Part shown: one piece after another, positions 10,086-18,832 of the stretch
How positions within the stretch are numbered: the stretch's first letter is position 1
Layout: every line of letters starts with the position of its first letter
NCBI GenBank assembly: GCA_040755755.1
Contig: JBFLZW010000031.1
Span: 81,371-145,370, forward strand
From: a bacterium
Lineage (GTDB): Bacteria > SZUA-182 > DTGQ01
Direction: 5' to 3'
Length of the DNA stretch: 64,000 bases
Made by a program: the position numbers and the translations under genes
Notes under the pieces: generated by a model
Database searches by the model: none
Told to the model about the DNA's origin: nothing
What the model saw: only the letters and a program-made list of their open reading frames with translations

Positions 10086-11153
10086 TCAGGCATCCGAGCG
10101 GCTTTCGCGCTCCGGCGGCATCAAAATATGATGCTTTTTCATGAAATATCCCAGGTTCCTTCGGTCAATTCCCAGCAGCTTGGCTGTTCTGCTTTTAACC
10201 CAATTGGCCCGGTCAAGGGCATTGAGGATTATGATTCTCTCGTACATCAATAACTGGTTTCGTAAATTAAGATCCTTGGCCAGCAGCTTCCTGTCCATCG
10301 GGATGCTTTCAGTCGGAGAGACCGCAGGCTGGTGATTCTCCCTGATATGGGCAGGAAGAATATCCGGATATATTTTATCCCTGCTTTCGATAATCATGGC
10401 ATTCTCGATAACATTTTTCAATTCCCGGATATTGCCCGGCCAGTCATACTTTACGAGCAGTTCCATAGCCTCGCTGGAAACTCCCTTCACTTTAGTCTCC
10501 ATTTCATTGCTGTTATGCTGAATGAAATGCTCCAGCAGGGAAGGGATATCCTCACGCCGATCTCTCAGGGGAGGAAGAAAAATAGTAATGACGCTCAGCC
10601 GGTAATAGAGGTCTTCGCGGAAGGTTCCCTTTTGAGCGGCATCCTTGAGAATGACATTGGTCGTGGCGATAACCCGGACATCCACCTTAATGGTTTTACT
10701 GCTTCCCACCGGCACGATCTCGTCTTCCTGGAGCACACGCAACAGCTTGGCCTGTCCGGCCAGCGGCATATTTCCAATTTCATCGAGCAGTATGGTCCCT
10801 TTATTGGCCAGCTCAAACCGGCCCTTTCGATCCGACAGGGCACCGGTATAGGATCCCTTCACATGACCGAACAGTTCACTTTCCAGCAATGTCTCGCTTA
10901 AAGCCGCGCAGTTCACCTTGATAAAGGGCCGCCCATTCCGTAAACTGTGCTTATAAATCGCATTAGCCACCACTTCCTTGCCTGTTCCGCTCTCGCCCTG
11001 AACCAGTACTGTTGACTTTGTCTTGGCAATGATTCCAATCAGGCGGCAAATCTCTTTGATCTTCTCGCTCTTACCGATGATATCTGCTTGAACGTAATCC
11101 TGACCCATAATCAATACATCCCCCCGATCAATGTGAACAGGTTCCAGTTTCAT
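10086..11153 (-). CDS. Sigma-54-dependent activator without sensory domain (EBP1)
   Basis: Bacterial enhancer-binding protein of 355 residues. After about 25 N-terminal residues comes an AAA+ domain with Walker A GESGTGKE, the sigma-54-contacting loop in [13 protein letters not shown], and Walker B LLDEIG. A Fis-type helix-turn-helix sits at the C-terminus (SRTAKLLGIDRRNLGYFM). The loop reads GSYTGA instead of the canonical GAFTGA. No receiver, GAF or PAS domain precedes the AAA+ module, so like PspF it is probably controlled by its own level or by a partner protein. A near-consensus sigma-54 promoter and two palindromes lie upstream, which suggests autoactivation. Downstream are selA, selB and the radical SAM gene. 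Shine-Dalgarno is weak. Confidence 0.9.
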   Translation of the reverse strand: MKLEPVHIDRGDVLIMGQDYVQADIIGKSEKIKEICRLIGIIAKTKSTVLVQGESGTGKEVVANAIYKHSLRNGRPFIKVNCAALSETLLESELFGHVKGSYTGALSDRKGRFELANKGTILLDEIGNMPLAGQAKLLRVLQEDEIVPVGSSKTIKVDVRVIATTNVILKDAAQKGTFREDLYYRLSVITIFLPPLRDRREDIPSLLEHFIQHNSNEMETKVKGVSSEAMELLVKYDWPGNIRELKNVIENAMIIESRDKIYPDILPAHIRENHQPAVSPTESIPMDRKLLAKDLNLRNQLLMYERIIILNALDRANWVKSRTAKLLGIDRRNLGYFMKKHHILMPPERESRSDA

Positions 11154-11185
11154 AAGGGATCTTTCTCGCGCACCTCCATAAGGTG

Positions 11186-11201
11186 AGCAAATCCTATGCC
11201 A
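11186..11201 (-). promoter_or_regulatory. Sigma-54 (-24/-12) promoter of EBP1
   Basis: On the minus strand this reads TGGCATAGGATTTGCT, with the invariant GG and GC at the correct spacing. The predicted start of transcription is near 11175, giving a leader of about 22 nt before the EBP1 ATG at 11153. Palindromic candidate activator sites lie 120-160 bp further upstream. Confidence 0.8.
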
Positions 11202-11321
11202 GCTTAAATTTTATCCCCCCCGCTCATTTTTATGCCCATAGGTGACTATAATTCTTCAGACAATCTATCCGACCTCATGAGGCTGCACGGCGCTCCAGAC
11301 AACGGGAGAGAGCCGCCTGGC

Positions 11322-11356
11322 ATGAAATAGATTTCATATATGAAAATATTTTCATA
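11322..11356. promoter_or_regulatory. Two palindromes, candidate upstream activator sites
   Basis: ATGAAAT-AG-ATTTCAT (11322-11337) is followed at once by the perfect 18-bp palindrome TATGAAAATATTTTCATA (11339-11356). Both have ATGAAA/TTTCAT arms separated by four bases. The distance to the EBP1 sigma-54 promoter is typical for enhancer-binding proteins. A palindrome with similar arms occurs at 57401-57428 in front of two further sigma-54 promoters. The remainder of the 11154-11494 gap shows no gene. Confidence 0.65.
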
Positions 11357-11494
11357 CTAGTTCAGAAATAGTATATTTCCATTCATAGTGGCATTTTTAC
11401 GAACTCACGGCTATCTTATCTGTTGATTTTCTGATCTCGATACGATAAACTAGAGTATTCTGATAGTATACTTTTTTCCCTTAACGCGAGGAGC

Positions 11495-12052
11495 ATGAAG
11501 TCGAGTATGGAAGAAATAATTCAACTTGATCCGATCATCCAGCCATCGCCAGACCAATGGTATGGCGTGCATACCCGATCTCGTCATGAGCAGGCGGTTT
11601 ACGAGCGACTGACAAGTAAATCCATCCATACCTTTCTCCCCAAAATGGAGGTCTGGAGTGCGCGAAAGGACAGGCAAAAGCGGATTAGAGTGCCGATGTT
11701 TCGGGGGTACCTCTTTATCCGGGCCAACCTGGAAAACCGGCTCTGGCTTACTGTCCTGCAAACTCCGGGAGTCGCCCGGATCATCAGTAGCAACGGCAAG
11801 CCGGTACCTATCCCGGAAAACCAGATTTCCTCGATCCAGACCATTCTGGAAAACGATACGGTCGTCACTCCCTATCCTTATTTGAATATTGGCGAAAAGG
11901 TACGAATTGTGGCCGGCCCCCTTAAGGGGGTGGAAGGAATTCTTCAGCGATTTAAGTCGAATAAACAAAGACTTATTCTCTCGGTAGACCTTCTTCAGCA
12001 GTCAATCTGTGTTGAATTGAATACCATTGAAGTAGAGCCGATTAATTTCTAA
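11495..12052 (+). CDS. NusG/RfaH-family transcription elongation factor (UpxY-like)
   Basis: A specialised NusG paralogue of 185 residues. The N-terminal NGN domain starts QWYGVHTRSRHEQAVYERL and includes PMFRGYLFIRANL. The C-terminal KOW motif is IGEKVRIVAGPLKGVEG. Family members bind RNA polymerase and let it read through long operons, often for surface polysaccharides. No such operon is here: the next gene, tsaD, is convergent and overlaps by 4 bp, so the target must lie elsewhere. GAGGAG at 11488-11493 is only one base from ATG 11495 and 13 from ATG 11507, so the start is uncertain by four residues. Confidence 0.85.
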   Translation: MKSSMEEIIQLDPIIQPSPDQWYGVHTRSRHEQAVYERLTSKSIHTFLPKMEVWSARKDRQKRIRVPMFRGYLFIRANLENRLWLTVLQTPGVARIISSNGKPVPIPENQISSIQTILENDTVVTPYPYLNIGEKVRIVAGPLKGVEGILQRFKSNKQRLILSVDLLQQSICVELNTIEVEPINF

Positions 12053-13101
12053 CTGCCGAGGGGAAGACTGCTTACCGCGTTCAGAGGAAAAATTTCTTTT
12101 CCCTCGATAAAATTCCCCGCCATTTTCCGAAAAAAACCCGCACTGGCAATCATGGCTGCATTATCGGTACACAGGAGCGGCGGGGGGTAAAAGAGCCGCA
12201 AGTTCAATTTTTGCGCACTGTGCTCCGCCCTGGTCCGGAGGCAGGAATTACAGGCCACGCCGCCGACCAGAACCAGTTGCTCTATCCCCTTGATCCGGCA
12301 GGCCCTGACGGCTTTGGTAACCAGGATATCCACCACCGCCTCCTGGAAGGAGGCGGCAATATTCCGCACCTCAGGAGAAACCTCGTCGTGCGGGGAGCCC
12401 GCTTCAGGAAGCACCAGGGAACCCTGCCGGGAGCGGACATGGTTTAAAACCGCCGTCTTTAATCCGCTGAAACTGAAATCGAAGCTGTCTTTTTCCAGGT
12501 ATGCGCGAGGGAATTTAACCGCCGCCGGATTGGCGGTTTTGGCGAGCCGGTCAATTATCGGCCCTCCCGGATAGCCCAGTTGCAGGATCTTGGCAACCTT
12601 GTCAAAAGCCTCGCCTGCCGCATCGTCCCTGGTTCCGCCCAGGAATTCGTAATCCGTATGACTGTGAACGGCAAAAAGGCTGGTATGCCCGCCGGAAACC
12701 AAAAGAGCGATAAAGGGGAATTCCAGGGTGGGATAAGCCAGGAAGATCGCCTTGATGTGCCCTTCGATATGATTGACGGGAATAAGGGGCTTATGCTTCA
12801 GGTAAGCAAGCGCTTTGGCGACCGATACTCCCACCAGCAGTGAGCCGATCAGTCCTGGGCCAACGGTCACGGCAATGGCCTCGAGGTCATCGAAATCCAT
12901 CCGTGCTTCCTGAAACACCTGATCCAGGATCGGAATGATGGCTTCCATAGCCTTGCGGGCTGCAATTTCCGGCACTACCCCCCCGAATCTGTGATGGACT
13001 GCAATCTGGGAGGCTATCTCCTGGGCCACAATGTGCACTCCATCCCGGACAATGGCCACTGATGTTTCATCGCAGGAGGATTCTATGCCTAAGATGTTCA
13101 T
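12049..13101 (-). CDS. tsaD: tRNA threonylcarbamoyladenosine synthase subunit TsaD
   Basis: TsaD transfers the threonylcarbamoyl group to A37 of ANN-decoding tRNAs, together with TsaB and TsaE. The 350-residue product has the ASKHA-fold N-terminus GIESSCDETSVAI, the metal-binding HIEGH motif (about residue 113), LLVSGGHTSLF, and the C-terminal DNAAMIASAG. Length and motifs match intact bacterial proteins. It is convergent with the NusG-like gene and overlaps it by 4 bp at the 3' end. Confidence 0.97.
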   Translation of the reverse strand: MNILGIESSCDETSVAIVRDGVHIVAQEIASQIAVHHRFGGVVPEIAARKAMEAIIPILDQVFQEARMDFDDLEAIAVTVGPGLIGSLLVGVSVAKALAYLKHKPLIPVNHIEGHIKAIFLAYPTLEFPFIALLVSGGHTSLFAVHSHTDYEFLGGTRDDAAGEAFDKVAKILQLGYPGGPIIDRLAKTANPAAVKFPRAYLEKDSFDFSFSGLKTAVLNHVRSRQGSLVLPEAGSPHDEVSPEVRNIAASFQEAVVDILVTKAVRACRIKGIEQLVLVGGVACNSCLRTRAEHSAQKLNLRLFYPPPLLCTDNAAMIASAGFFRKMAGNFIEGKEIFPLNAVSSLPLGS

Positions 13102-13162
13102 ACTAATACCCCCCCATGAACAAGCAATAACCCGCTATAACACTAACTGATTTAGTATTTCT

Positions 13163-13287
13163 CCCGCAGAGACGCAGAGGCGCAGAGGATATCATTTGCC
13201 AGTTGACATATGGCCATGACAAGATCAACACTATAGTTATCTCTATATCATTTTTGGTCATTCTCTGCGCCTCTGCGTCTCTGCGGG
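13163..13287. repeat. MITE-like element with 25-bp perfect inverted repeats
   Basis: The arms at 13163-13187 and 13263-13287 are exact inverted copies (left arm begins CCCGCAGAGACGCAGAGG) flanking 75 AT-rich bases with no coding sequence. Repeats of the CGCAGAGACGCAGAG kind are scattered through many bacterial genomes. It fills the gap between tsaD and the deacetylase gene. The transcript would form a long hairpin. Confidence 0.8.
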
Positions 13288-13325
13288 AAATCGTTTACAT
13301 TTTGTATTTCTGGGCAACCCCTTAC

Positions 13326-14567
13326 TTATTTCACCAGCTCCGATACCCTGACCAGGGTGATACCCTTGTCCCGGAACTTCGAAGCCGACTCCCTCAATGC
13401 CTGAATGGTCGCCGGATGAAGATGCCCTATGCCCACGGCCTGGCCATCCTTCAATGCCGTGTCGATCAGGAGGTCAATCTGACGACGGATAGAGCTGACA
13501 CTCTTCTGGTTGTCTAAAAATACCTGCCGGCGGGCACTCGGAACCTCAAGGGCCTGGGCGATTTCATAGCCGACGCTTCCTGGCGTGGTCCTGCTGTCAA
13601 GAAAATATAATCCACGGCTTTTCAGCTCTTCGAGAATCACCTGCATGGATTTTCGGTCCTCCAGCATCAGGGAGCCCATGTGATTATTCACTCCCCTGGC
13701 CCCCGGCACATCCCGCAGGCCGGAGTCAAGGATTTTGAGCATCTCCTCTTTACTCATGCCAACCTGTAAGGTGTTCTTTTCCCAATAGGCCAAAGCGCAT
13801 TGGCGTGGCTGCATGGGAAGGTGGAGGATGATTTCCCATGAGCGGTCATGGGCCATCTGGGCGCACTGCCGGGAAAAAGGGTGATGGGGCAGAATGGATA
13901 CATTCAGGATGAGGTTCAGGTCAAACAGTGCCCTGGCCAGCTGGCGGTTATACCCCAGGTCATCGATCACCAGGGCGACCCTGGCTCTCTGCTTTCGCCT
14001 GGCCGCAGGATGCCGCTCTTCGGAGAGAATCCTGCTCTGGAAGATCAGGATGTAGCTTGCGGTATTTGTGTCTTTACTCCCCAGGAAGAAAACCATCTGC
14101 CGGTGCGAAGGGGAAATCGTTTCTTCATGGCTGGTGAAGACTTTTCCGCCACGGGCTTGAACCAGATCAAGAACTGTCTTACGGATTTTCGTCCACAGGC
14201 CCCTGTCCCCAAGCTCGATTACCCGCTTCAGCGGCAGCGAAGAAGAATCCTCGCCGCCGCTGGCAGTAACACCTTCAAGCCCCAAATCAGACAGGGCTGT
14301 TTGAAGAGCTGAATCGAATTCCTGTGCCCAAAAGAAGCGTTTTTCTTCTTCATTCAGAATATCCGGCGGTGGCGGGATAAGCGGGGAGCCCTTCCCCCGG
14401 CTGAAGAACAGGGACTTTGCATATTCAGCGCCCTGGTGGAATTTATCCGCAAGCCTGCTCGTGGTGATGGAGAGGAAGCCCAGGATCAGGAAGAAACCTG
14501 CCAGAGCCAGAATGATGCCGGCAGGTTTCCCTTTGTCGCTTCGCTTTCTTTTTTTCCTTCTTCCCAT
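13326..14567 (-). CDS. Divergent polysaccharide deacetylase family protein (YibQ-like)
   Basis: A 413-residue membrane-anchored protein. A basic N-terminus (GRRKKRKRSDKGK) precedes one transmembrane segment (about residues 15-37), then a low-complexity linker. The C-terminal 200 residues hold a divergent polysaccharide deacetylase domain with VALVIDDLGYN, ILHLPMQP, NNHMGS and YFLDSRTT. The family is periplasmic and its exact substrate is not established; it often sits beside ctpA and envC genes, as here. It is the last gene of the ftsE-ftsX-envC-ctpA run, 18 bp after ctpA. Confidence 0.88.
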   Translation of the reverse strand: MGRRKKRKRSDKGKPAGIILALAGFFLILGFLSITTSRLADKFHQGAEYAKSLFFSRGKGSPLIPPPPDILNEEEKRFFWAQEFDSALQTALSDLGLEGVTASGGEDSSSLPLKRVIELGDRGLWTKIRKTVLDLVQARGGKVFTSHEETISPSHRQMVFFLGSKDTNTASYILIFQSRILSEERHPAARRKQRARVALVIDDLGYNRQLARALFDLNLILNVSILPHHPFSRQCAQMAHDRSWEIILHLPMQPRQCALAYWEKNTLQVGMSKEEMLKILDSGLRDVPGARGVNNHMGSLMLEDRKSMQVILEELKSRGLYFLDSRTTPGSVGYEIAQALEVPSARRQVFLDNQKSVSSIRRQIDLLIDTALKDGQAVGIGHLHPATIQALRESASKFRDKGITLVRVSELVK

Positions 14568-14585
14568 CTTCTTCTCTGGACAAGC

Positions 14586-15950
14586 TTACAGTTTTTTGCT
14601 TGCCTCGAGAATTTTGGAAGCTTTAATAATATCGATGGCACGCTGCAGCTGCAGGTCCTCGAAGTATTTGGCCTCATCACCCTCTTTGGTCTTCGGTGAG
14701 TTGGGATCAGGCTGCGGCTCTGGCGGGGGAGCCTCTTCTTCACCCTCCGGCTCCAGATTCTTTTTCCGGTTTTCCATATCGACCAGATCCTTTTCCCTGA
14801 TGGCATGCTCCTCCGAAATGACCATTTTCTTATCTTCCAGGCGCATGTTCTCAACGACGATATCCGGTGTAATTCCCTTGGCATGGATGGAGGTGCCTTT
14901 TGGAGTATAATATTTGGCCGTGGTCAGGCGCAGGGCGGAACCATCCGATAAGGGGTAGATAGTCTGAACCGACCCCTTGCCGAAGGTTTTGGTTCCCACC
15001 AGTACCGCCCGGCCCCAGTCCTGCAAGGCCCCGGCCACGATCTCGGAAGCGCTGGCACTGCCTGCATTGACCAGGACAACCATGGGCATGCCCTTGGGGA
15101 TGAGAGGATCATGGGTTGATTTGAAGGTAATGGTCTGCTCCTCCCCTCTCCCTCTGGTGGTGACAATCACCAGTCCTTTAGGCAAAAACTTGTCGGCCAC
15201 ATCTACCGCCACGCTCAGCAGTCCGCCGGCATTGAACCGCTCATCGAGAATAAGTCCGTCAAGTTCCTGAATCTTCATGCCCTTGAGCTCTTTCACCATG
15301 TCCGTGGCGGTATTTTCCTGAAACTGGCGCAGCCGGATGTAGCCGATTTTCTTGTCGATGACCTTTGAGCTGACACTGGCCAGTTTGATGATTCCCCGGG
15401 TAACGGTGAAATCCTTGGGTTTTTCGAACTCCTTGCGCATTATGGTCAGGGTCACTTTGGTCCCTTTCGGTCCCTTGATTCTCTTGGCCGCTTCGGTCAA
15501 CGACATGTCACGGGTCGAGACATCGTCGATTTTTAAAATCTGGTCTTCGGATTTCAGACCCATCTGAAAAGCAGGCGTACCTTCAATCGGAGAAACAATG
15601 ATCAGCACCCCGTCACGGATGGAGATTTCGATTCCGATGCCCTCGAACTTGCCCTGAGTATCAACCTGCATCTCCTTATACATGTCCGGTGTCATGAAGG
15701 AGCTGTGAGGATCAAGGGTCTGGAGCATGCCTTTGATAGCGCCGTAGACCAGATCCTTGACCTGGAATTCATCCACGTAGTTGCCCTGCACCTTGGAGAG
15801 CACCTCACTGAAGATCCTGAGATCCTCATAGGATTCCTTTCCGGATACTACGGCCCGGCTGCCCAGACTGAAGATTCCTCCCATGAATAAAGCCATAATG
15901 AGAAGAGCATAGAGAATAATTCTTTTCTTCCTGTGCACTGCTTTTTCCAT
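14586..15950 (-). CDS. ctpA: C-terminal processing peptidase, S41 family
   Basis: Periplasmic serine protease of 454 residues that trims or degrades envelope proteins from their C-termini. It has an N-terminal signal anchor (RIILYALLIMALFMGGIFSL), a PDZ domain at about 95-180 (GIGIEISIRDGVLIIV), and the S41 catalytic domain. The serine lies in NAGSASASEI and the lysine in TFGKGSVQT. The usual LRNNPGG strand reads DERFNAGG here, a modest variation. The C-terminal 70 residues are acidic and Pro/Glu-rich. It lies between envC and the deacetylase gene and probably acts with them in cell-wall turnover. Confidence 0.93.
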   Translation of the reverse strand: MEKAVHRKKRIILYALLIMALFMGGIFSLGSRAVVSGKESYEDLRIFSEVLSKVQGNYVDEFQVKDLVYGAIKGMLQTLDPHSSFMTPDMYKEMQVDTQGKFEGIGIEISIRDGVLIIVSPIEGTPAFQMGLKSEDQILKIDDVSTRDMSLTEAAKRIKGPKGTKVTLTIMRKEFEKPKDFTVTRGIIKLASVSSKVIDKKIGYIRLRQFQENTATDMVKELKGMKIQELDGLILDERFNAGGLLSVAVDVADKFLPKGLVIVTTRGRGEEQTITFKSTHDPLIPKGMPMVVLVNAGSASASEIVAGALQDWGRAVLVGTKTFGKGSVQTIYPLSDGSALRLTTAKYYTPKGTSIHAKGITPDIVVENMRLEDKKMVISEEHAIREKDLVDMENRKKNLEPEGEEEAPPPEPQPDPNSPKTKEGDEAKYFEDLQLQRAIDIIKASKILEASKKL

Positions 15951-16000
15951 TTGTATCTCCTTAAAGTTTTTATCTATAACTTTAGTTACCTGCCATTAGG

Positions 16001-17218
16001 TTACTGTAGCCATATTAAGGGGTCTACAGGATTTCCCCGGAAGCGGATCTCAAAATAGACCTGCGGACTGCTCACACCTCCGGTATCACCAATCCGGGCG
16101 ATGGGTTGTTTCTCCTGGACGGAGTCCCCGGAATTTACCAGCAATTCCGAGGCATGGGCATAGACACTGCAATACCCTTCTCCGTGGTCCACAATCAGCA
16201 ATTTCCCATATCCAAGACACCAGTCCGCATAGGCCACTCTTCCTGGATAAATAGAGCAGATTTCCTTCCCAGCCGGGGCCTGAATAGTGACTCCTTTTCT
16301 CCAGGTTGCATTCCCCGCTGTGCCGGTGGGTTGTTTGCCGAAAGGAGAAGAGGAAACGATCTTTCCCTGGACAGGCCAGGGGAGCTTGCCCCTTCTGGCT
16401 GCAAATCCGGACGCAGGAGAAGGTTTGATCTGCTGCAGGCGGCGCTTCTTTTCCAGATCGGTCAATAATGCCTGAAGATCGTTTAATCGGTTCGATAATC
16501 CCTGATGGGCAAGACGGTATTCATTTTCCCGGGCCCGAAGTGCCTTGAGGTGCTTTTCTTTCTCATTTTTCTTTTGGATCCACGCTCTTTCCTGTTCGGC
16601 TGCGCTTTTTTGAAGCTCCTCGATTTCCTGCTGATGAAGATACATCTTTTCTTTTTTAATCTTAAGCTCTTCTATTTGATGGGAAAACCGCTGGATCAAT
16701 CGGGAATCCTCTTCGGCAATCAATTTCATGTAGCTCACCTTCCGCCAAAGTTCAGTCATGGACTCAGCTCCCAGAATCACCCGCCAGAATCTCAAGGGTC
16801 CTGCCTGATATACTGATCGAAGGCGTAAGGCCAGGAGATTTTTCTGCCTGGCCACAGAGCCCTGCTCTCGGTTGATCTCAAGGCTCAATTCTTCCTGCTT
16901 CAGCTTAACACTATTTATTTTATCGTCCAGTATGGCGCGTTTATACTTGTACTTTTCCGCTAATTGATCGCAGAGTTCAATTTTGCGGAGAACTTCCTCC
17001 TCTCCGGCCCGGGTTTTTTTCAATCTGTTCTCACTCTCCCGGATTTGCTGCTCAATCGCCTTTACCTTTCCCTGCGCCTGATTGATTTGCTGCTGCAGCG
17101 AGTCCTTTTTATTTGCCGCATACCCTGGGGAACTGAAAAGAGCCGCCAGAAAAAGTACCACGGTTTTCAACAACAGGATATCATAGCTGTTTTCTCTCCA
17201 AAAAGCAATCATTTCCAA
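16001..17218 (-). CDS. envC: EnvC-like murein hydrolase activator, catalytically dead LytM
   Basis: Periplasmic protein of 405 residues with a signal peptide (KTVVLFLAALFSSPGYAA), a long coiled coil (about residues 36-270) and a C-terminal LytM/M23 domain. The zinc ligands are lost: the first HxxxD region reads KGVTIQAPAG, the HxH region reads YAHASE, and the last motif is VYFEIR rather than LHFEIR. Loss of these ligands is the hallmark of EnvC, which FtsEX recruits to switch on amidases at the septum. It lies 14 bp downstream of ftsX, fitting that role. Confidence 0.9.
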   Translation of the reverse strand: MEMIAFWRENSYDILLLKTVVLFLAALFSSPGYAANKKDSLQQQINQAQGKVKAIEQQIRESENRLKKTRAGEEEVLRKIELCDQLAEKYKYKRAILDDKINSVKLKQEELSLEINREQGSVARQKNLLALRLRSVYQAGPLRFWRVILGAESMTELWRKVSYMKLIAEEDSRLIQRFSHQIEELKIKKEKMYLHQQEIEELQKSAAEQERAWIQKKNEKEKHLKALRARENEYRLAHQGLSNRLNDLQALLTDLEKKRRLQQIKPSPASGFAARRGKLPWPVQGKIVSSSPFGKQPTGTAGNATWRKGVTIQAPAGKEICSIYPGRVAYADWCLGYGKLLIVDHGEGYCSVYAHASELLVNSGDSVQEKQPIARIGDTGGVSSPQVYFEIRFRGNPVDPLIWLQ

Positions 17219-17232
17219 GCATTATCCTATCT

Positions 17233-18135
17233 TTAGGCCGAGCGGAGGGATAATGAAACCACGGCCCCGAACCCCCCGATAACCGAACCCAGAACAAGGA
17301 CCAGAATCACTTTTTCCAGTTCCAGAAAGGTGATGGCAGATGCCCCGAAAATCAGATTTACCAGGGGGCTCACTTTCCAGCAGAAGGCATGGTATACTGC
17401 GGCTGAGATCGCAATCGCCAACCCCCCGCCGAGAAAGCCCTCAAACATCCCCTCAAAGAGAAAGGGAAGACGGATATACCACTCGCTTGCGCCTATGAGT
17501 CGCATGATCGAAATTTCCTCCCGCCGCCGGTCAATGGTCAGATGAATCGTGCTGGCAGTGATAAACAGGGAAATGATGGCCAGTATGGCCCCCAGGAGGG
17601 ACAGAACCAGACGGCTGACCGATACCAGGCTGGATAACCTTTCCACCCATTCAACTCCCCCCTGGATACTTTCCACTTCGGGCTGTCTGGACAGATACTT
17701 CATCAGGGACTTTAACCGGGCAGGCTCTTTCAGAGCGGGATCCAGGAATAATTCAAAAGAGGCAGGCAGCGGGTTGGTATCAAGGCCATCCAGAAGTCGT
17801 GCATCCCTGCCGAGCGAATTTCTGAATTCCTCCAAGGCCATAGCCTTGGAAACATAGCGGACTCTGGAGATTTCAGTTATGCTGGCGAGTACCTGCTGCA
17901 GCCGCCCGGTTTGCTCGCGGGTAAGATTGTCCCGCAGGTACACAACAACCTGAAGATTGCTGGCTGAGTCAAGGGCTTTGGAAAGATTGGAAAGGGCCAT
18001 GAAGTACAGGCACAGAAGAAGCATCGAGCAGGCGATGCTCATTACGGCGATACCGGCGGGTATTCCGGCAGATCGAAGATCCTGGAGCCCCTGGCGAAGG
18101 AGGTAGGACAGTTGGCGAACCTTAGCAGTGAACAA
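17233..18135 (-). CDS. ftsX: Cell division ABC transporter permease FtsX
   Basis: Membrane subunit of the FtsEX complex, which couples ATP hydrolysis to periplasmic murein hydrolase activation. The 300-residue product has one N-terminal transmembrane helix (about 28-50), a periplasmic domain, and three C-terminal helices, including the conserved EISIMRLIGASEWYIRLPFLFEG segment. It overlaps ftsE by 14 bp and precedes envC, the expected partner. Confidence 0.95.
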   Translation of the reverse strand: MFTAKVRQLSYLLRQGLQDLRSAGIPAGIAVMSIACSMLLLCLYFMALSNLSKALDSASNLQVVVYLRDNLTREQTGRLQQVLASITEISRVRYVSKAMALEEFRNSLGRDARLLDGLDTNPLPASFELFLDPALKEPARLKSLMKYLSRQPEVESIQGGVEWVERLSSLVSVSRLVLSLLGAILAIISLFITASTIHLTIDRRREEISIMRLIGASEWYIRLPFLFEGMFEGFLGGGLAIAISAAVYHAFCWKVSPLVNLIFGASAITFLELEKVILVLVLGSVIGGFGAVVSLSLRSA

Positions 18136-18820
18136 TTTTACCTTCTCGCAGGTAAATGACCCGCTTTTTCATCTCCTCAATGATCCGCAGGTTATGCGTT
18201 GCCATCAGCACCGTTGTCCCCTGGATATTGATATCGGTAAAAATCCTCATCACGTCCCTGGCCGCGTCCATATCCAGGTTTCCCGTCGGCTCATCCGCCA
18301 GGAGTAAGACCGGATCATTGACCACGGCCCGGGCAATGGCTACCCGCTGCTGCTCGCCCCCCGACAGCCTCTTCGGATAGTAATCCATCTTGCGCTCGAG
18401 GCCAACCCGCCTGAGGCAATTCCATACCTTCCGCTCGATTTCGGGTTTTGGTTTGCCCAGGACCTGCAACAGGTAGGCGACGTTCTCAAACACCGTTTTG
18501 GAGTGAATCAGTTTGAAATCCTGAAAGACTACCCCCATTTTCCGGCGCAGATGGCAGATCTGGCTGCTCTTGATCTTACCGATATTCCTGCCGTTAACGA
18601 TGATTTGTCCGGAAGATGCCTGCTCCTCCCGGAGAATGAGCCGCATCAGGGTCGTCTTTCCGGCTCCGCTCGGCCCGGCCAGGAAAACCATCTCTCCCGG
18701 ATCGATTCGCAGATTGATGTCAGTCAGAGCACTGCAATGGCCATCGAATGTTTTATGGACATGAAACATTTGGACGATAGCCGATAAAGAGGCCGAGATC
18801 GGGGCCGAAAGCGGTTGCAC
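18122..18820 (-). CDS. ftsE: Cell division ATP-binding protein FtsE
   Basis: Cytoplasmic ATPase of FtsEX, 232 residues, with Walker [11 protein letters not shown]-loop FQDFKL, signature LSGGEQQR, Walker [13 protein letters not shown] and the switch histidine in ATHN. GTG at 18820 has AAAGGA eight bases upstream and is taken as the start; MFHVHKTF at 18769 is an alternative that would match the usual FtsE N-terminus more closely. It follows the transketolase genes after 12 bp, so one transcript may run from the transketolase genes into division genes. Confidence 0.95.
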   Translation of the reverse strand: MQPLSAPISASLSAIVQMFHVHKTFDGHCSALTDINLRIDPGEMVFLAGPSGAGKTTLMRLILREEQASSGQIIVNGRNIGKIKSSQICHLRRKMGVVFQDFKLIHSKTVFENVAYLLQVLGKPKPEIERKVWNCLRRVGLERKMDYYPKRLSGGEQQRVAIARAVVNDPVLLLADEPTGNLDMDAARDVMRIFTDINIQGTTVLMATHNLRIIEEMKKRVIYLREGKIVHC

Positions 18821-18832
18821 GGGAGCTATCCT

